The notes under the pieces: model-generated
Told to the model about the DNA's origin: nothing
The model's database searches: none
What the model saw: only the letters and a program-made list of their open reading frames with translations
Assembly (NCBI RefSeq): GCF_032854445.1
Contig: NC_088300.1
Coordinates: 32,099,608 to 32,163,607, forward strand
Length of the DNA: 64,000 nucleotides
Direction: 5' to 3'
DNA from: Liolophura sinensis
Taxonomy: Eukaryota > Mollusca > Polyplacophora > Chitonida > Chitonidae
Made by a program: the position numbers and the translations under genes
Shown here: positions 59,050 to 64,000 of the stretch, piece after piece
How positions within the stretch are numbered: the first letter of the stretch is position 1
How the letters are laid out: the number at the start of each line of letters is the position of its first letter

Positions 59050-60990
59050 AATCTCACAACAATTTGTCTCAGACTTCCAAAGTAAACCGACAACCTTCGC
59101 TGTTGATATAAATACGCTTCGATTGGTCTGTACTAAAACTGAATTCTTCGAAAGCGAAAAGATTCATCGATAAGAGTAGCACTGTTCACAAAAGAATAGA
59201 CAAAGGATTTGCAGATCTCTTTTGTTTATTATTTATTCTTATTCTCTCTTTTTTTTTCTTTTTTTTTTTAATTTACAGCGACTTCACAACTTAGACACCA
59301 GAACAACCGCCTTCGTCACAAGCTCTGGGGGCTTTATATGTTGTCTCCTTTCATGAACTTATATTTCCAAGTTTTATGGATTCTGGTGTAAACCTTGCCA
59401 TGGATACTGGCTGCGTCTTTCGCGCAGCATTATAGCAAATCTATGCAACCACTGAACTCAACTTCGTGTTTTTTTTTACCTAAAACAGCCATTTGCCGAT
59501 TTATCAGCTGGTAATGAAGTCTCTTATTGGGCTTATTGATTTTGTTTATAATTGCCGTTAAAACTTCATATAAAGACTTAAAATTTAACAGATTTCTGTC
59601 AGCAATATACGTTCCGGCGTTGCTTAAGTCAAACCATCTTTGTATATAATTGTTATTAAAGCTAATCGATATTGTATAAATCTTAGGGGTTTTGTATAAA
59701 TCTTAGGGGTTTTATGTAAATCATGCCAGCTACATGTGTGCGGGTAATACGTTGGAACACGTATATTTCTTCAGGCTACAAACTAGATGAAACCATACAC
59801 AGTCCTGTTACACGACACATATATGTCTTAATGCCAATACACGAATTATCACAGAAGCAGATTTGTTAATCCTATCATCCAGGGATATTGTATAAACATT
59901 CGGTTTCCTGGCAACAGCATACCGTTTATACGTATATTTATACAAGAAATATAAGACATGAAAGATCTAACTTTCGTTCAACAAATCAGTGAGTTACCGT
60001 TCACATGTATAATATACATGTGAATATATATATATATAGCCGTTTTTATAACATCGTCTAGCGCAGGTGGGCCTACAGGCCGTATACATATTGTATCCCA
60101 GCATCTGGTTGACTATGGGTTTGCAATTAACGGAATTGATGCATTGTTCCCATCAATTCGCTGGCTACTAGCGTCTGCATGAATGGGCTGGTGACCGGGT
60201 GACCTGACGGGAAGCAGCCTGAAGGAGCATCGGTCGGTCACCGTGTCATCCCACCATCCCCATACCCAGTACATAATCGACCTGGTCCAGCCCATGCCAT
60301 AGGGCTGATTTATTCGTAGCCCGTGTGTCACGCATCAATTAACTTATCAGCGGATGAAAGTTTCTGTCAAATAACCCACACGTGTAAGTTGACGTGTTTA
60401 ACACGTCCGTGACACAGATAGATGACTATATTTATTTCGCGTCATTGTATACTTGTATATGCTTGAAGCGGAGGGATGCTTGGCATGGTATCGAATCGGC
60501 TTATAAGGACGGCGTGCAGCTCCGCGACATGAGCCAAATGGGCCAATGTGTATATTGCTATCCGAAAAGCAGGAAGGTTGTTGTCGATCTAACACGTTGT
60601 CAACTCTCGTGTCAAGGTAACCTCGTTCTGGGGTTATCCACAAGTCTGCTCAGACTTCGTCTGGAAGGAAGACGAATCGCACAGACCCGGAAGTAACTAT
60701 AGAAAAGACCCTTGTTACCTTACACCAATCAGCGCACGAGCTATGCGTCGTGTTCAACTCCAATTTGGATTATAGTTCAGCAATAAGCTGACGTCTCCGC
60801 GAAAACCTCCCGGGTATATTGGCACATGCAAAAACACGGGATTTGGGCTCAACCTTTTATCTAGAAAAAAAGTAATACGTTGAAAATCAGGGTCAACTCG
60901 ACTTACATAAACGCTGATGACCTATATCAACTTCCAAACATGAGGTCGTGAAGCACCGCTGGAGAAATTAGCATTATTGTGACCTGGTTT
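59050..60990. other. Mostly non-coding stretch
   Basis: Holds a two-copy 21-bp repeat (TGTATAAATCTTAGGGGTTTT) at about 59675-59720 and a CpG-richer patch at 60350-60830. That patch contains a 100-codon plus-strand frame (60394-60696) with a GTG start and a weak internal donor. I cannot support it as a gene. Confidence 0.4.
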
Positions 60991-60995
60991 CCCAC

Positions 60996-61067
60996 CCCAT
61001 GAAACCTTAGATTTCCTGCCCCATGAAACCTTAGATTTCCTACCCCATGAAACCTTAGTTTTCCTGG
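60996..61067. repeat. 24-bp tandem repeat, 3 copies
   Basis: Three units of CCCCATGAAACCTTAGATTT plus CCTG with two substitutions in the last. Confidence 0.9.
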
Positions 61068-61337
61068 ATTAATGAGTGAATAGTTATCTGGGTGATTATG
61101 TCATATATATTTGGACCGAAGTAGGTATTGTACCTGTCATACATGATCATGGCTAAACAAATGGACACAGTGACCGAAGAATTATAAGTTTGTCAGATTA
61201 TGCGGTGCACAGCTCCGTACAGGTACAAGCTCCATATGTCTCTGTAAAACATATATACACGACATATACATGTTGATTTATATGGAAGAGATAAAGATGG
61301 AGTTAATTTGCCTCCTTGACGGAGTGTTTAATGTGTT

Positions 61338-61570
61338 AGCACGGCTCAATGGTCCAGGAGCCTCCCACCAATGCGGTGAATGGAAGTTTAGCCTATGCTG
61401 GCTTCATCTACAGTTATACGTGGGAAGGTCAGAAACCTGTGGATGGTTCTGGGTTTTTCAAGGGCTGTGTCAGGTTTCCTCACATGCATCATAATGATGG
61501 CCGCCGTTGTATAAAAGAAATATTCTTGAGCACAGAGTAAAACACCAACCGTGTAAATACATAAATATAC
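61338..61570 (+). mobile_element. tRNA-SINE, near full length, diverged
   Basis: GCACGGCTCAATGGTCCAGG (head), AGCCTCCCACCAATGCGGTG, TATGCTGGCTTCATCTACAG, ATACGTGGGAAGGTCAG, CATAATGATGGCCGCCGTTG, AAAGAAATATTCTTGAGCAC, GAGTAAAACACCAACC and the tail. Box B is mutated beyond the consensus. The short frames here are SINE translations. Confidence 0.9.
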
Positions 61571-61574
61571 GAGT

Positions 61575-62090
61575 TGGAAGATAACATACATGAGTTATAT
61601 ATACCGGTTAGAGGACAACGCATCTGATTGTTGGAGAGTCGGAGGATGGAAAACAAATGGCATATTCATAGGAAAGCACGATATTTGGAATATCCATATA
61701 GAATAAAAGATTACAGCGTAGAGTAGTGACGACATTGTAGTAGTTGGCAAATCGTCATACAGGTGAAATCCGCCCGCCTGTCAATTTACTTCAGTTAGGG
61801 TTTTATAGGACAGGGAACATCATGCCATGAGATGGAAAACAATATTTTGTACATTTCGAAATTTTGAACTGTCCATTTACATACTGAACCATTGCACTTG
61901 GTTTGTTAAATGTTATGTCGTGAAATCAGAGCTAATTGATTAAGTTTAGAGCGCTACAGCTCTAGGACAATGAGATCGTGTGTTCCAGTACAACTCCCGC
62001 CGGCACAGCTCTGACAATACATATATTTGGTTAATAACTTATTCTGAATGGAGGGTGAACTTGGCATTACACAATTGAACGTATTGTTTG
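61575..62090. other. Non-coding stretch
   Basis: No feature was recognised apart from a tRNA-like GAGATCGTGTGTTCCAGTAC near 61970, which may be a very old SINE head. Confidence 0.4.
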
Positions 62091-62095
62091 AATTT

Positions 62096-62165
62096 GTTTT
62101 TTTTTTTATTTTCATTTATTTTTTTTTTATTTTCATTTATTTTCTTTTTTTATTTTTATTTATTT
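62096..62165. repeat. T-rich repeat next to the 46-bp array
   Basis: TTTTATTTTCATTTATTTT-type units, about three copies, just left of the minisatellite. Confidence 0.8.
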
Positions 62166-62252
62166 GGTGCTGAACCACTGACGGATCTTTAACAAGCTAC
62201 TGGCGAACTTCCTCACGTGTGAGGTAAAAGTTTGAATACCATATTGATGGGG

Positions 62253-63450
62253 TGCAAGTGGTCTTCCATGCACAAGCGTTAGGAAACGGAGACGAGGACA
62301 CAAGTGGTCTTCCATGCACAAACGTTTGGAAACGGAGACGAGGACACAAATGGTTTTCCATGTACAAACGTTAGGAAACGGAGACGAGGACACAAGTGGT
62401 CTTCCATGCACAAACGTTTGGAAACGGAGACGAGGACACAAGTGGTCTTCCATGCACAAACGTTAGGAAACGGAGACGAGGACACAAGTGGTCTTCCATG
62501 CACAAACATTTGGAAACGGAGACGAGGACACAAGTGGTCTTCCATGCACAAACGTTTGGAAACGGAGACGAGGACACAAATGGTTTTCCATGCACAAGCG
62601 TTTGAAAACGGAGACGAGGACACAAGTGGTCTTTCATGCACAAACGTTTGGAAACGGAGACGAGGACACAAGTGGTCTTCCATGCACAAACGTTTGGAAA
62701 CGGAGACGAGGACACAAGTGGTCTTCCATGCATAAACGTTTGAAAACGGAGACGAGGACACAGGTGGTTTTCCATGCACAAGCGTTAGGAAACGGAGACG
62801 AGGACACAAGTGGTCTTCCATGCACAAACATTTGGAAACGGAGACGAGGACACAAGTGGTCTTCCATGCACAAACGTTTGGAAACGGAGACGAGGACACA
62901 AGTGGTCTTCCATGCACAAACGTTTGGAAACGGAGACGAGGACCACCATGCACAAACATTTGGAAACGGAGACGAGGACACAAGTGGTCTTCCATGCACA
63001 AACGTTTGAAAACGGAGACGAGGACACAGGTGGTTTTCCATGCACAAGCGTTAGGAAACGGAGACGAGGACACAAGTGGTCTTCCATGTACGAACGTTAG
63101 GAAACGGAGACGAGGACACAAGTGATCTTCCACAATCGTTTGACAACGGAAACAGGAACACAAGTGGTCTTCCACAAACGTTAGGGAAAAGAAACGGGGA
63201 AACAAGTATTTTTCCACAAACGTTAGGCAACGAAATCGGGAAGACAAGCGGTATTTCACAAACGCTAGGCAACGGAAACGGGGACACAAGTGGTCTTCCA
63301 CAAACGTTAGGGAAAAGAAACGGGGACACAAGTGGTCTTCCACAAACGCTAGGCAACGGAAACGGGGGTATAAATGGTCTTCCACAAATGTTAGTCAGCG
63401 GAAACGGGGGTATAAATGGTCTTCCACAAATGTTACGCAACGAAAACAGA
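62253..63450. repeat. 46/42-bp minisatellite, about 27 units, open in all frames
   Basis: About 19 units of 46 bp (ACAAGTGGTCTTCCATGCAC, AAACGTTTGGAAACGGAG, ACGAGGAC) are followed from about 63120 by about 8 units of a diverged 42-bp form. The 42-bp form lacks four bases (TGCA) after CTTCCA and has GAAACGGGG in place of GAGACGAGG. One unit near 62941 is cut to about 36 bp. The 46-bp unit contains no stop in any of its six frames, so both strands carry long overlapping frames, the largest 368 codons on the minus strand. These are products of the repeat, not genes. Confidence 0.96.
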
Positions 63451-63730
63451 AGCGGTCGCCGCTTATTGTCACAGTAGTGGTGTCACATGATTGGTAATTG
63501 CGTTACACACCATATTCATGTGATAATAAAAGGCATAATAACGAGCAGTGAGGTTATGTAGGACAATTCAAAGATTACTTTGTCCAAGGCCAGGTTTGAA
63601 CACGCACAACGTGTGTCTCAATGAATGAAAGACAATTAGTGTCGGCCTCGGACAGGATTTGGTTCTTTCATACAGTTGGTGTTGAGTGAAAAACGGTCCA
63701 AACCTCCTTGATGATCTCTATAGGCCTACA

Positions 63731-63790
63731 ATATGAATGAACAAATGAACGAATGAATGAACGAATGAATGAACGAATGAATAAATGAAT
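63731..63790. repeat. GAAT/GAAC tetranucleotide microsatellite
   Basis: About 14 units alternating GAAT and GAAC with an 8-bp super-period (AATGAACG), decaying into AAATGAAT and AATGGATGG at the right. Confidence 0.9.
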
Positions 63791-64000
63791 TAATAAATGG
63801 ATGGATATATGAATACCTCATATAATCACTTGACCGTTACTACGACGACAATAAGGCCTATGTCGCAGGAATGACTATCCTGACGAACTAATATGAAATT
63901 ATCGATTCGTCAAAATTATTACACTATGATACTGTTAGTGATCGACGCTGTGTGCAATTGTAGTACCCTTCTCCAGGGATGGCGCAATCCGGCCACCGGA

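Noticed and set aside
60394-60696. 100-codon plus-strand frame
   Set aside because: It has a GTG start only, and an overlapping 81-codon minus frame that is equally good. The internal CAAG/GTAACC donor is weak support.
62279-63385. 368-codon minus-strand frame and about ten overlapping frames on both strands
   Set aside because: All are translations of the 46/42-bp array, whose unit has no stop in any frame. No unique N- or C-terminal sequence is attached.

Overview
This window looks like nuclear DNA from an animal, most likely a mollusc or another lophotrochozoan. It is AT-rich and intron/intergenic in character. Its signature is repeated copies of a tRNA-headed SINE whose 3' body (GTATAAGTGAAATATTCTTG, then GGCGTAAAACACCAAT and an ATAAATAAA tail) I know from many molluscan genomes. 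There are no bacterial-style operons, no rRNA or intact tRNA gene, no CRISPR array, and no reverse transcriptase, integrase or transposase domain that I can recognise. The organism call is inference from repeat content.

Genes. The one strongly supported coding segment is a 1654-nt internal exon on the minus strand (10361 to 8708). It is bounded by a good acceptor and donor and encodes about 551 residues of Ser/Thr/Pro-rich, probably nuclear, regulatory protein. Three smaller minus-strand candidates lie upstream (15162-14823, 14414-14370, 13263-13206), all with phases that can join to it. The first two chain with the large exon into one open frame of about 679 codons starting with ATG. A TATA/GC-box promoter with an untranslated first exon lies on the same strand at 38.3-38.6 kb and could belong to the same gene. 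A second minus-strand gene probably begins at 2255, with an ATG in strong Kozak context, an upstream in-frame stop and a GTACGT donor, and runs out of the left edge. On the plus strand there is a possible spliced transcript (donor at 26738, acceptor before 27903), a possible first coding exon at 39829, and a possible terminal exon at 55886-56275. I could not name any of these proteins.

Repeats dominate the rest. Seven separate minisatellite arrays occur: 27 bp at 3.7-4.7 kb, about 20 bp at 20.9-21.2 kb, 32 bp at 25.0-25.5 kb, about 44 bp at 51.4-52.6 kb, a 204-bp higher-order array at 57.5-58.2 kb, 24 bp at 58.2-58.5 kb, and 46/42 bp at 62.25-63.45 kb. Four of them show higher-order periodicity. 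Three dispersed families recur: the tRNA SINE (complete and fragmentary copies on both strands), a second SINE-like family, and a roughly 200-bp TIR-bearing MITE flanked by TA. Many long apparent ORFs are only translations of these arrays.

Regulatory-looking clusters are three tandem CRE-like sites at 42.01-42.06 kb, a CRE/ETS cluster at 26.3-26.7 kb and three CCAATCAG boxes on the minus strand at 22.96-23.01 kb. I did not find a convincing new multi-gene system. The most unusual items are the higher-order arrays, the 46-bp array that is open in all six frames, and the reconstructed minus-strand gene.
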